Positions 1-9,341 of a stretch of DNA of 53,653 nucleotides are shown here, piece after piece (positions within the stretch are counted from its first letter, which is position 1; each line of letters opens with the position of its first letter). The position numbers and the translations under genes were made by a program. The notes beneath the pieces were generated by a model. It saw nothing but the letters and a program-made list of their open reading frames with translations. It was not told where the DNA came from and did not search any database. Where the stretch lies: positions 1 through 53,653 of the forward strand of contig CAMYKQ010000039.1 of assembly GCA_947259075.1 (NCBI GenBank), written 5' to 3'. The DNA is from an uncultured Gammaproteobacteria bacterium (GTDB lineage: Bacteria > Pseudomonadota > Gammaproteobacteria > DRLM01).

Positions 1-53
1 CGCTTCTTCGCCGCATAGCTGATGGGTATGTGACCGCGGCGGGATTTGCGCAT
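1..53 (-). CDS. possible N-terminus of a gene running off the window
   Basis: On the minus strand an ATG at 53 opens a frame reading MRKSRRGHIPISYAAKK and continues past the left edge. A weak AAGG sits just upstream. Only 17 residues are visible and I do not recognise the family. It could equally be a chance open frame. The orientation agrees with the transglutaminase cluster to its right, so it may be the next gene of that cluster. Confidence 0.3.
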   Translation of the reverse strand, partial: MRKSRRGHIPISYAAKK

Positions 54-135
54 GAGCCTTAATCGCGGCTAACGAGCGCGTCGATTTAATTCTTGGTTTT
101 TTCGATGGTCGATACGGCAACGATTAAACTTGGGA

Positions 136-1041
136 TTATTCAGAGCTTCCTGAAGTGTTCCGCTCCAAGGCGGTAACATCCACTGATACTTCGGCCTTAT
201 GATGCGCGCCGCCGCCGTAGATGACGCCTTTGAGCGGTGTGATGTCGGAATAGTCGCGGCCCCAGGCGGTGGTGATGTGGCGGTCGATGGGGACTTGATT
301 GTTGGTAGGGTCATAATCCAGCCAGCCGGCATCGGGATCATAAACCGCGAACCAGGCGTGTGAGGCATCGGCGCCTTGTAATTTTTCTTGTCCGGGAGGC
401 GCTTCGGTTTCGAGATAACCTGAGACGTAACGTGCCGGCAGGCCATGGCTGCGCAGGCAGGCGATGGCGAGGTGGGCGAAGTCCTGGCAAACGCCGCGGC
501 GATGTTTCAACACCTTTGAGAGCGGGGTGGCCACCGTGGTGAAGCCGGGGTCATAACTGAAATCGTGATGAATGCGCGACATTAAGTCATGCACCACTTC
601 CGCCACGGGGCGCCGCTGCCGGAATGAAAGGTCGGCGTAGCGTTTTATGTCGGGCGATCCCTTTACCATGGGGGAGTCGGTCAAGTATTGGATGGCATCG
701 AGGTCGGCGGCGGCATGACCTTTTTGTATTCGGTTCACCGCATCTTGCCACGACATATCGGAACGTAGCGTGAGTTGCTCGGGTTTATCTTCCAGTTGCA
801 CTTCGCTGGTGGCGGTGACGACTAAACGGTCGTGCGGGTGGTCGATGTCGAAATAGAGCGCGGGATTACCGAAGAAATCCTGGCGTTCGCCGCGATAATC
901 CGGTGTTGGCGTGATCTCGATGTGGTGATGCAAACACTGCTGGCTGGGGCTGTTGCGCGGCGTTAAATGCGCCTCGTTGTAGCAGCTTGTCACTGCTTTC
1001 TCGTAGGTGTAGATGGTTTGATGGGTAATGCGGTATTTCAT
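136..1041 (-). CDS. transglutaminase-like cysteine protease family protein
   Basis: 301 residues. The N-terminal half (about 1-90) is the beta-sandwich domain typical of bacterial transglutaminase-like proteins, with the signature start MKYRITHQTIYTYE. The C-terminal half is the transglutaminase core with a complete papain-like triad: Cys185 in RRGVCQDFAH, His228 in ASHAWFAVY and Asp244 in WLDYDPTNN. There is no signal peptide, so it is probably cytoplasmic. Its start overlaps the end of the ATP-grasp/alpha-E gene by 4 bp (ATGA), showing operon coupling. Members near ATP-grasp/alpha-E proteins are predicted to hydrolyse or transfer amide bonds of a peptide product; the real substrate is unknown. 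The stop is TAA at 136. Confidence 0.9.
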   Translation of the reverse strand: MKYRITHQTIYTYEKAVTSCYNEAHLTPRNSPSQQCLHHHIEITPTPDYRGERQDFFGNPALYFDIDHPHDRLVVTATSEVQLEDKPEQLTLRSDMSWQDAVNRIQKGHAAADLDAIQYLTDSPMVKGSPDIKRYADLSFRQRRPVAEVVHDLMSRIHHDFSYDPGFTTVATPLSKVLKHRRGVCQDFAHLAIACLRSHGLPARYVSGYLETEAPPGQEKLQGADASHAWFAVYDPDAGWLDYDPTNNQVPIDRHITTAWGRDYSDITPLKGVIYGGGAHHKAEVSVDVTALERNTSGSSE

Positions 1042-3602
1042 CGCGGCGGCTCCTTGCCCAGCAATTGCTGAGGGCCGCGCGCGTCGGTGAAGTAATCGTG
1101 GCCCAGCGCATCGGAGGTGTTACGCAGTAATTTTTCAACCCGTACCAGAAGCTGGTCAAGAGTGAGCCGTAAACCGCCATTCGTATTGCTGGCCACCAAC
1201 TGAGTGAGCTCGCTGAGGCGTACCGCGGTGGCCGCCTCCAGCACGTTACGCGCCTCCAGGCTCAATTGAACGCTGCCCGGATCGCGCGGCAGTGTCGCGG
1301 TGTGTTTTTCCAGGCTGACGAGTTGAAACATCAGCGCGCGCGGGTTGTGCTCGTTCAAGAGCAGCAATTCCAAGGCGGGGATCGCCTCGGGCGGGGCGTT
1401 GTAACCGCGGCGATAGGCCATAAAGCTTTCGCTGGTACGTAAGACAGCCGCCAGCAATGCGCTTTCCACCGCGGGCGGGCGCGGTGCGATCAGGGTGCTG
1501 CGCAAGAGGGTGATGAGGAGCATGCTGCGCTCGATGCGCCGGCCAATATCGATGAATAACCAGGCTTCGCCGCGCAGCATGCTTTCCATCATCAGGCCCG
1601 ACAGCGCTGAGAGCGTGGTGATGAACTGGTTGAGCGTGTCTTGCACTTCCGCGAGCCGTTCTTCAGGGATTTGCTCCAGCTGGGCAAGCTGATCCTCCAT
1701 ATCATTTATCAAACGGATGCTGTCACTGGAGAGGAGGTCACGCATGCCGTTGGCGGCTTGCAGTATCGCGCGCAGATTGTAGGCGATGCTGCCGCGGCGC
1801 TGCGGCTGGGTGATCAATGAGATGAGTTCGGCCGCCGTTGAGACCGGTGCCGTTGTTTCTTGCACCCCGGCAAAACCGGGATAGGTGCAGCTGGTATGGG
1901 TGAGGGCTTGCAGTAGAACCGCCAGCGTTTCCTGGTGGTGCGGTTCTTCAAATTGAGCGGTGTTGTGGTAGGCCGTGAGCACCGTGCGCATGAGGCGCAT
2001 ATTATGTTCCGCGCGTTCGGCGTAGCGGGCGAACCAGAATAAGTTGTCGGCCGCGCCTGGCGGCAGGGACGAATGCAGTGTCGGCGTAGCCGCCGTGGTG
2101 GTCGCGGCGTGCAAGAGGCTGGCTTGTTTTTCCGGCTCCGAGGCGATGACCCAGGTGTCTTTGGCGATGCCGCCGGATTGATTGGAGACGATGAGGCTGT
2201 CCTCCGTCGCCGCCACGCGCGTCAAGCCGCCGGGCATGACGATGTAACCGTCGTCGCGCCCGACCAGGAAGGAACGCAAGATGGCGTGGCGCCCCGCCAG
2301 TTGACCCTCTACGAGGGTGGGCGTGGTGGAGAAACTGACTTGCTCCTGGCCGATGTAGAGGGAGGGTTGGGCGCGGATGCGGCGGGTGAGTTCGCGCTGT
2401 TCCTCGCGGCTGAGCAAGGAACCGTACACCGGCCGCGAACGGGTGTTGCGATGGGTCATGCGCACCACCATGCGGTCGAGATTAGCGATGACGTGGTTAC
2501 ACTCGCTCTCTTGTCCGCACCACCAGGTCGCGACCGAGGGCAGTGTCAGCGCCTGGCCGAGAAAGTGCTGCGCGATGCGCGGCAGGAAGGCATGCAGGGC
2601 GGGATTTTCCAGCACGCTGGCGCCGAGCGGATTGGCGATGGTGACGCGGCCGCGCCGTGCCGCTTCGACTAACCCCGGAATGCCCAAGCGCGAATCGGGG
2701 CGCAGTTCGAGCGGGTCGCAGTAGTTGTCGTCGACGCGGCGCAGCAATACGTCCACCGGCTCCAAGCGTTTCAAGGAGCGCAGCCACACGCGGCCGTCGC
2801 GCACGGTCAAGTCGTCGCCGCGCACCAGGCTGTAACCCAGGTAGTTGGCGAGGAAGGCGTGTTCGAAATAGGTTTCGTTGAGCGGCCCGGGCGTGAGGAT
2901 GACGACGCGGGGATCGTCGCTAGCCGCGGGCGCGTGGGCCGTCAGGCTGGCGCGCAGGTTTTGGAAGAAGATAGCCAGCCGGTGCGCATGCGCATCGCGG
3001 TAGGCGCTGGGGAAAATTTGCGACATCACGGTGCGGTTTTCCAGCGCATAGCCCATGCCCGAGGGCGCTTGCGTGCGATCGCTGAGCACCCACATCTGAC
3101 CGTCGGGGCCGCGTGCCAGATCGGCGGCATACAGTATCAAGGCGTGGGGCTTGGGCGCTATCAGGGGGTGGCAGGGGCGCAAAAACCCGGGATGGCTATA
3201 AACCAGTTCCGGCGGCAACAGGCCACGGCGGATGAGGTCACGCGGACCGTAGATGTCGCGCAGGAGTAAGTTGAGGACTTCGGCGCGTTGCGTGAGGCCG
3301 GCCTCGATGCCCTGCCATTCATCACTCGAAATCAACAGCGGGATGGGATCCAAGACCCACGGCCGTTGGCCGCCGCGTTCATTCTCGCTGTAGACGTTAT
3401 AGGTGACGCCATTCTCACGTAACAGACGGCGTGCTTGATGACGCCGCTGTTCCAAGGCATCGGGTCCCAAACTGGCTAGGGTGCGCGCAAGATATTCCCA
3501 GTGCGGCCGCACCTCGCCATTCGCAGCGCGCATTTCATCGTAGCCCTCAGCGCGCGGACGATAGCGGGCGATCAAGGTTTCTTGCAGTTGCGTGGCCATC
3601 AT
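1038..3602 (-). CDS. fused circularly permuted ATP-grasp and alpha-E (DUF403) protein
   Basis: 854 residues, about the sum of two usually separate proteins. Residues 1 to about 490 match the circularly permuted type 2 ATP-grasp family (COG2308). Recognisable blocks are LRENGVTYNVYSE, LLLRDIYGPRDL, SGMGYALENR, VILTPGPLNETYFEH and the late PGGLTRVA / SNQSGGIAKDTWV. Residues about 515-854 are an alpha-helical alpha-E domain (COG2307), opening with PGAADNLFWFARYAERAEHNMRLMR. These families are predicted amide or peptide ligases with a helical partner; no substrate has been established. The fusion implies a 1:1 complex. The gene is translationally coupled to the transglutaminase at 136-1041. It is the intact counterpart of the decayed pair at 7230-9078. 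The start could be the second Met. Confidence 0.88.
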   Translation of the reverse strand: MMATQLQETLIARYRPRAEGYDEMRAANGEVRPHWEYLARTLASLGPDALEQRRHQARRLLRENGVTYNVYSENERGGQRPWVLDPIPLLISSDEWQGIEAGLTQRAEVLNLLLRDIYGPRDLIRRGLLPPELVYSHPGFLRPCHPLIAPKPHALILYAADLARGPDGQMWVLSDRTQAPSGMGYALENRTVMSQIFPSAYRDAHAHRLAIFFQNLRASLTAHAPAASDDPRVVILTPGPLNETYFEHAFLANYLGYSLVRGDDLTVRDGRVWLRSLKRLEPVDVLLRRVDDNYCDPLELRPDSRLGIPGLVEAARRGRVTIANPLGASVLENPALHAFLPRIAQHFLGQALTLPSVATWWCGQESECNHVIANLDRMVVRMTHRNTRSRPVYGSLLSREEQRELTRRIRAQPSLYIGQEQVSFSTTPTLVEGQLAGRHAILRSFLVGRDDGYIVMPGGLTRVAATEDSLIVSNQSGGIAKDTWVIASEPEKQASLLHAATTTAATPTLHSSLPPGAADNLFWFARYAERAEHNMRLMRTVLTAYHNTAQFEEPHHQETLAVLLQALTHTSCTYPGFAGVQETTAPVSTAAELISLITQPQRRGSIAYNLRAILQAANGMRDLLSSDSIRLINDMEDQLAQLEQIPEERLAEVQDTLNQFITTLSALSGLMMESMLRGEAWLFIDIGRRIERSMLLITLLRSTLIAPRPPAVESALLAAVLRTSESFMAYRRGYNAPPEAIPALELLLLNEHNPRALMFQLVSLEKHTATLPRDPGSVQLSLEARNVLEAATAVRLSELTQLVASNTNGGLRLTLDQLLVRVEKLLRNTSDALGHDYFTDARGPQQLLGKEPPR

Positions 3603-3662
3603 CGTTCAGATCCGTAGCGTATCGGCTCAGAATAACGTGTCGGCCCGATGGATGCGAGTCTC

Positions 3663-3845
3663 TAGGAGCCTGTCGGACTTGGGCGATCGTCGCGAGCAAG
3701 GTGGGAGGGCGAGGCCAGTTTTTCGATCGTTCGAGGGAAGAGCGAAGCGAAGGGTGGAGCCATAGCTATTTGACGAAAAGGATCGGGAAAATGGACCGCT
3801 CTCCCACCAGCGCAGTAGATCAGACCCAAGTCCGACAGGCTCCTA
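3663..3845. mobile_element. 183-bp MITE-like element with 21-bp perfect terminal inverted repeats
   Basis: Positions 3663-3683 and 3825-3845 are exact reverse complements over 21 bp; the arms contain GGAGCCTGTCGGACTTGGG. Similarity continues inward in degenerate form: GGTGGGAG and GCGATC-like words occur on both sides. CTAG is present at both outer junctions (3662-3665 and 3843-3846), which could be a 4-bp target duplication. No transposase fits inside, so this is a non-autonomous element, or the joined ends of an IS. The right arm supplies the TAG stop of the large transglutaminase gene. Confidence 0.75.
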
Positions 3846-6800
3846 GTCGGGGGGTCGCCGCAGGTCGAGGGTATAGGGGTATTCGCGATTGAACTCTTCC
3901 GCCGGCGGTGCCATGGGACTGGGTGTTTGCCCCTCGGACACGACGCGGTTCGCTTGCGTTAAATCAGGTGACGGCCGCAGCGCCCCGGGGGTGTGGCCGT
4001 AATTCCAGAAACGGCTGATGCGCCGTGACTCGGCCTCGTAGGCGTTGACGGGAAAGACCTCGTAATTGCGCCCGCCGGGGTGGCCGACGTGATAGGTGCA
4101 ACCGCCGATGGCGCGGCCGTTCCAGGTGTCGATGATGTCGAACACCAGCGGCGCGTGGACGCCGATGGTGGGGTGCAGCGCGGAGGGGGGCTGCCAGGCG
4201 CGGTAACGCACCCCGGCGACGTACTCACCCTGGGTGCCGGTGTTGTGCAAGGGCAGGCGCCGGCCATTACAGGTCACGACATAGCGGCCGTCGCTGAGGC
4301 CAGTGAGCTTGACTTGCAGGCGCTCGACCGAGGAGTCGACGTAACGCGCCGTGCCGAAGCTGCTGACTTCCTCGCCCAGCACATGCCAGGGTTCCAGCGC
4401 CATATTCAATTCCAGCTGGATGTCTTTCAGCGTGAGCCTGCCGTAATGGGGGAAGCGGAATTCCAGAAAGGGCGCGAACCATTCGGTTTGCAGTGGGTAG
4501 CCGCACTCCTGGAGTTCCCCCACCACCTCGCACAGGTCGGCCCACACATAATGGGGCAGCATGAAACGGTCGTGCAGTTCCGTGCCCCAGCGCACCAGCT
4601 TTTTGCTGTAGGGTTCGCGCCAGAAGCGCGCGATCAAGGCGCGCAGTAATAACATCTGCACCACGCTCATGCGGCTGTGCGGCGGCATTTCGAAATTGCG
4701 GAATTCCACCAAGCCCAGCCGGCCTTGCGCGCTGTCGGGCGAGTAGAGTTTATCGATGCAAAATTCGGCGCGATGGGTGTTGCCGGTCAAGTCCACCAGC
4801 AAATGCCGCAAGAGTCTATCGACCAGCCAGGGTTGCGGCACCTCGCCTTGCGGCAGTTGCTGGAAGGCGATTTCCAGTTCATAGAGCAGCTCATTGCGGG
4901 CCTCATCGACGCGCGGCGCCTGGCTGGTGGGGCCGATGAACATGCCCGAAAATAAATACGACAAACCGGGATGGTGCTGCCAGTACGTCACCAGGCTGCG
5001 CAGCAGATCGGGCCGCCGTAATACCGGGCTGTCGGCTGGCGTCGCCGCGCCGATGGTGATGTGATTGCCGCCGCCGGTGCCGCTGTGACGGCCGTCGAGC
5101 ATGAATTTTTCGCTGCCGAGGCGGGCGAGATGCGCCTCTTCGTACAGTGCGGTGGTGTTGGCCACCAATTCCTCCCAGGAGTGCGCGGGATGAATATTGA
5201 CCTCGATCACGCCGGGATCGGGCGTGATCAGCAGACGTTGCAGACGCGCATCGCGCGGGGGGTCGTAGCCTTCCAGCACCACCGGCATATCCAGTTGCCG
5301 CGCCGTGTCTTCGATGGAGGCCACGAGGTCGAGATAGTGTTCGAGATTTTCCAAGGGCGGCAAAAATACATGCAGGCAGCCGTCGCGCGCCTCGACGCAC
5401 AAGGCGGTGCGCGTCACCGGCGCGGGCTTGCCCTTGCCGTCGGCGTGGTGCTGTTCTTGAATTTCCTTATGCGTGTCCGCCATGGGCTGCCACGCGCTGT
5501 AGCGCCGCGCCACTTCGCCAAAATAATCACCCAAAGGCGTCAGCGGTTCGAACAGGCTGCGTTCACGCGTGGCTTCGTAAGCGTCTTCCGCCAGCCAGGG
5601 CAGGGCGTCGAGCGGCAAGCGCAAACCCATGGGCGAATCACCCGGCCGTAAAAACAAATGCTCGCGGCGGAAGGTCCACGGCGCGCTTTGCCAGGTTTCG
5701 GTGGCGTAGTCCCAGCGCAAGGGCAAGATGTAACCGATAGCCGTAGTCAGGCCATGCGAGAGGGCCGCCGCCAGTGAGCGGCGCTCCAAGGAATCGTTGA
5801 GATTGGCCTTGAGCGGATCGAGATTGATGGGCACATTGCTCTCGCGCCAAAGGTAATGAAGACTGTCTTCGTAGGCGGGCAGGACATGGTGAGTCTTGAT
5901 TCCCAGGCAACGGCACAATGCCGTGGCGAAACGCTGCGCCTCTTCGACGCCGTGGCCGAGATCACTGTCCTTGACCAATAATAAATCGAGATTACGCCAT
6001 ACCGGCACGCCGTCTTTGCGCCAGAAACAACCCAAGGCCCAGCGTGGCAGCGGCTCGCCGGGATACCACTTGCCCTGGCCGCAATGCAGTGCGGCGCCGG
6101 GCGCGAAACGCTGCGCCAGCCGTTGCATCAAGTCGCCCGCCAAACGGCGTTTATGCGGGCCGAGCGCGGCGGTGTTCCACTCGGCGGCCTCCATATCATC
6201 GATAGAGACAAAGGTCGGCTCGCCGCCCATGGTGAGACGCACGTCATGCGCCAGTAAATCTTCATCGACTTTGTGGCCCAGCGCGAGAATGGCGGCCCAT
6301 TGATCATCGCGATAAGGCTTGGTGACCCGCGGGTCTTCATGGATACGCGTCACCGAGTTGTGGTGATGAAAGCTGACTTCACATTTGCCGGTGTTACCCG
6401 TGAGCGGAGCGGCGCTGACGGGATCGGGCGTGCAAGCGAGAGGAATATGACCTTCACCCGCGAACAGGCCCGAGGTGGGATCCAGCCCCAGCCAGCCCGC
6501 GCCGGGTATGTAGACCTCGGCCCAGGCGTGCAGATCGGTGAAGTCCGCCGCCGGGCCGGAGGGTCCGTCCAGGCTTTTCACATCGGCCGTGAGTTGCACC
6601 AGATATCCGGAGACGAAGCGCGCGGCGAAACCGAGATGGCGCATGATCTGCACCAGCAGCCAGGCGCTGTCGCGGCAGGAACCGATGGCCCGCTCCAAGG
6701 TTTGCTCGCAGGTCTGGACGCCGGGCTCCATGCGGACACTGTAGGCAATGTCGCGTTGCAGGGCTTGATTCAACTCTACGATGAAATTATTGATTTCGCG

Positions 6801-7214
6801 GCGGTCGCGTTTGACGCCTTGCAGCCAGCGCCGCAGCCGCGGACCCTCCTCGACGATTTCGAAATACGGTGCCAATTCCTTGCGTAACTGCGCTTCGTAC
6901 TTGAAAGGGTAGTGTTCCGCGTATTCCTCGACGAAGAAATCGAAGGGATTGATGACGGTCATATCGGCGATGACGTCGACTTCGAGGTGCAGCTCATCGC
7001 TGGGTTCCGGAAACACCACGCGCGCCAAGTAATTTCCAAAAGGATCTTGTTGCCAATTGATGAAATGCTTTTCGGGGCGGATGCGCAGAGAATAGGCTTC
7101 GATGGGCGTGCGGGCGTGGGCGGCGGGCCGCAGGCGGATGATATGCGGCGACAGCTCGACTTTTCTATCGTAACGATACGAGGTGACGTGGTTGAGCGCG
7201 ACCCTGATTGTCAT
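3843..7214 (-). CDS. large transglutaminase-DUF2126 fusion protein
   Basis: 1123 residues, the usual length for this two-part family (COG1305 plus COG4196/DUF2126). Residues 1 to about 290 are a transglutaminase module with Cys180 (AIGSCRDSAWLL), His229 (DLHAWAEVYIPG) and Asp245 (WLGLDPTSG). The remaining about 800 residues are DUF2126, with blocks such as RLTMGGEPTFVSIDD, NLDLLLVKDSDLGHG, GTGGGNHITIGAATP and RNFEMPPHSRMS. The DUF2126 half is thought to be related to amidoligase enzymes, so the protein may both make and cut amide bonds. It is part of the minus-strand cluster. Its last codons and TAG stop lie in the arm of the 183-bp inverted-repeat element, so the C-terminus may have been altered by that insertion. 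Confidence 0.9.
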   Translation of the reverse strand: MTIRVALNHVTSYRYDRKVELSPHIIRLRPAAHARTPIEAYSLRIRPEKHFINWQQDPFGNYLARVVFPEPSDELHLEVDVIADMTVINPFDFFVEEYAEHYPFKYEAQLRKELAPYFEIVEEGPRLRRWLQGVKRDRREINNFIVELNQALQRDIAYSVRMEPGVQTCEQTLERAIGSCRDSAWLLVQIMRHLGFAARFVSGYLVQLTADVKSLDGPSGPAADFTDLHAWAEVYIPGAGWLGLDPTSGLFAGEGHIPLACTPDPVSAAPLTGNTGKCEVSFHHHNSVTRIHEDPRVTKPYRDDQWAAILALGHKVDEDLLAHDVRLTMGGEPTFVSIDDMEAAEWNTAALGPHKRRLAGDLMQRLAQRFAPGAALHCGQGKWYPGEPLPRWALGCFWRKDGVPVWRNLDLLLVKDSDLGHGVEEAQRFATALCRCLGIKTHHVLPAYEDSLHYLWRESNVPINLDPLKANLNDSLERRSLAAALSHGLTTAIGYILPLRWDYATETWQSAPWTFRREHLFLRPGDSPMGLRLPLDALPWLAEDAYEATRERSLFEPLTPLGDYFGEVARRYSAWQPMADTHKEIQEQHHADGKGKPAPVTRTALCVEARDGCLHVFLPPLENLEHYLDLVASIEDTARQLDMPVVLEGYDPPRDARLQRLLITPDPGVIEVNIHPAHSWEELVANTTALYEEAHLARLGSEKFMLDGRHSGTGGGNHITIGAATPADSPVLRRPDLLRSLVTYWQHHPGLSYLFSGMFIGPTSQAPRVDEARNELLYELEIAFQQLPQGEVPQPWLVDRLLRHLLVDLTGNTHRAEFCIDKLYSPDSAQGRLGLVEFRNFEMPPHSRMSVVQMLLLRALIARFWREPYSKKLVRWGTELHDRFMLPHYVWADLCEVVGELQECGYPLQTEWFAPFLEFRFPHYGRLTLKDIQLELNMALEPWHVLGEEVSSFGTARYVDSSVERLQVKLTGLSDGRYVVTCNGRRLPLHNTGTQGEYVAGVRYRAWQPPSALHPTIGVHAPLVFDIIDTWNGRAIGGCTYHVGHPGGRNYEVFPVNAYEAESRRISRFWNYGHTPGALRPSPDLTQANRVVSEGQTPSPMAPPAEEFNREYPYTLDLRRPPD

Positions 7215-7229
7215 GCCATAGTCCTTGTT

Positions 7230-7898
7230 TCACCCCGTGAGACTGAAGTGCAAGCCTGGGTTCGGAGTGCTATTAGCTTGCTGAAAGATACCATGCTTTT
7301 CAGTCCTTGGTTTGGCATTTATCGTAACCGTGAGCATGCCGCGCTTGACGGGGTATTGTACTTGGAACCAGGCGCGGAAGATCTCATTATGCACGAGATT
7401 GAGCGCGACTTGGAGTTCATCGATGAAGGTATGTCTATCCGCGAGATTCATGTCAACGATGTTCGCGGTATTAATGCGTTCATAATAAGCGCGAAATCCG
7501 CCGCAGAGAGGCCTTATTGCGCGGCAAATGGCGCAGACTGAGCTTGGCTTCGGCCACCGCGCGCGCGACGGCGCGGGGGAATTGGTGGTCTTGTAGGAGA
7601 AATTTGACCACCTCCGTTCCTTCGATGCGGCTCCGCACATGCGATGCGGCTCCGCACATGTTGACGATACATCTGATCGCCGCTGGTGGATTTGAGCACA
7701 TTTACCCATAACAGGTTGTCGTATTGCCCCGGCGCGTCTTGCCGCGGCATCAGAATGAAAATCGCGCTGTCGACGATGCGCGTGGTCATATCGGCGCGTT
7801 CGAGATTGCGGCCCAAACGAACCAGATCGTAAGCCACGTCGTGGCTCATGGCGCCGGCCAATAGGCCGGTCAATTGCTGGCAGCGGAAGATAACCTCC
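7230..7898 (-). pseudogene. alpha-E domain protein, frameshifted and missing its N-terminus
   Basis: Alpha-E (DUF403) sequence is spread over three frames. From right to left they read GLLAGAMSHDVAYDLVRLGR through QMYRQHVRSRI, then EGTEVVKFLLQDHQFPRAVA through PRNKASLRR, then YYERINTANIVDMNL to NEIFRAWF. The first switch is caused by the 19-bp tandem duplication at 7623-7660. The second lies near 7495-7520. The first half of a normal alpha-E protein (about 310 residues) is absent: the sequence starts abruptly after the truncated ATP-grasp reading frame. It is the dead partner of the gene at 7900-9078. Its function is presumably covered by the fusion at 1038-3602. Confidence 0.85.
7623..7660. 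repeat. 19-bp perfect tandem duplication
   Basis: Copies at 7623-7641 and 7642-7660 are identical (CGATGCGGCTCCGCACATG). Removing one copy restores a continuous alpha-E reading frame, QMYRQHVRSRIEGTEVVKFL, on the minus strand. The duplication is therefore the direct cause of one frameshift in the pseudogene, since 19 is not a multiple of three. Confidence 0.95.
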
Positions 7899-7899
7899 T

Positions 7900-9078
7900 T
7901 TAAAAATGCGTGACGGCCGGGCCGATGAGCATGCCGTAACCGCCGGGTTCGTTCGCGGGCTTGACCACCAGCTTGTGCAAATTCTTGAGCACATACTCGC
8001 GTTCCTTGTCATGCAGGCATACATAGGTCGGCACATTGGGGATCAGCGGCTCTTCCCCTAGATAATATTTATCTTGGGCACGAAGGCATAGACGACTTTA
8101 TCGTCGGCCACGCCCGCCCCCGGCGCATTCGCCAGGGTGACATTGCCCTTGCGCCACGCGCGCATCAGTCCCGCCACGCCCAGTGTCGAGTCTTTCGCGA
8201 ACGCTTCGGGGTCGAGGAAGAGATCGTCGATGCGGCGATAGATCACATCGATCCGCCGCAAGCCATAGATGGTGCTCATGTAGACGCAATCATCGTCGCC
8301 GACGATCAAGTCCGAGCCTTCCACCAGTTCCACGCCCATCTGTTGCGCGAGGAAGGAGTGTTCGAAGTAGGCCGAATTATAAATGCCGGGGGTGAGCACC
8401 ACGATCTCCGGATACTCGCCGCTGCGCGATGTGAGCGAGGCCAGCATGTCGAACAAATGGTTGGGATAATCCGCCACGGGTTGGATGCTGTAGTCCTTGA
8501 ACAGCTCGCCGAAAACTTGTTTGGTGAGTACGCGATTTTCCAGCATGTAAGAGACGCCGGAAGGTACGCGCAGATTATCCTCCAAGACGTAGAAATCACC
8601 GCGTTCGTCACGTATCAAATCACTGCCGCAAATGTGTGCCCACGCGCCGTGACGCGGCTGGATGCCGATGCACTCGCGGCGGAAATTCTTGGAGCCGGCC
8701 AAGAGCTCGTGGGGGAAAAACACCGTCGCGAACGATGAGCTGCGGGCCGTAGAGGTCGTTGATAAACAGGTTGAGCGCGCGCAGACGCTGCCGCAGCCCC
8801 GCCTCCGTGACCGCCCATTCCTGCGCGGCGATGATGCGCGGAATGATGTCGAAGGGCCAAGCGCGATCGATATTGCCGCCTTCGCTGTAGACCGTAAAGG
8901 TGATACCCATTTGCACAATGGCCGCTTCGGCGGCTTGCTGGCGGGCGCGGACTTCGTCGCTGCTGAGGGTCTGCGGGTAGTTCGCCATGCCCCGCGCCAG
9001 GGCGTGAGCTTGAGCGGGGGCACGCATCATCTCATCGTAAAAACCGTTGGGGTCGTAACCCCGCCATTCAATATTCAT
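7900..9078 (-). pseudogene. circularly permuted ATP-grasp protein (COG2308), frameshifted and C-terminally truncated
   Basis: The start is ATG 9078 ([18 protein letters not shown]). The N-terminal part runs to [17 protein letters not shown] frameshift near 8705-8720, in a GGGGGAAAAA run, moves the homology to [18 protein letters not shown] and on through [20 protein letters not shown] to AYAFVPKI-like sequence. A second shift near 8070 leads to [20 protein letters not shown] and [17 protein letters not shown], which ends at TAA 7900-7902. Family members are about 470-490 residues, so about 80-90 C-terminal residues are lost. A deletion appears to have joined this truncated end to the middle of the neighbouring alpha-E gene. 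Two independent shifts argue against a single read error. Confidence 0.85.
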
Positions 9079-9341
9079 GGGCGCTTGCTCTTGGAAACCC
9101 CGCTTATTGAGTGATAGCCGTGTCCGTGCCAATTGAAGTCCGGTTTCTTCCCCGGTGCCGGCTTGGCATGACTAAACCCTAGGACGTAGTGAATGCGGCG
9201 AGCGTGAATAATTAGTGCGTGGCGAAAGTAGGGCGATCCTAAATCAAAAATTCAAAAAGCGTGCGCCCCGTCGTAGTGCATCATCTCGCTGATAGCGCGA
9301 TTTGATGCGCCATAGTGCGGCATGGGCGCTGCTGGCCGCGG

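Noticed and set aside
7230-8036. A 268-codon open frame taken as one gene
   Set aside because: It crosses from the end of the ATP-grasp pseudogene through out-of-frame sequence into the last part of alpha-E. Only its C-terminal third has homology, so it is not a real protein.
136-9078. Calling the cluster cyanophycin or glutathionylspermidine synthesis
   Set aside because: The circularly permuted ATP-grasp and alpha-E families are distinct from CphA and GspS, and no product has been established, so I left the product open.
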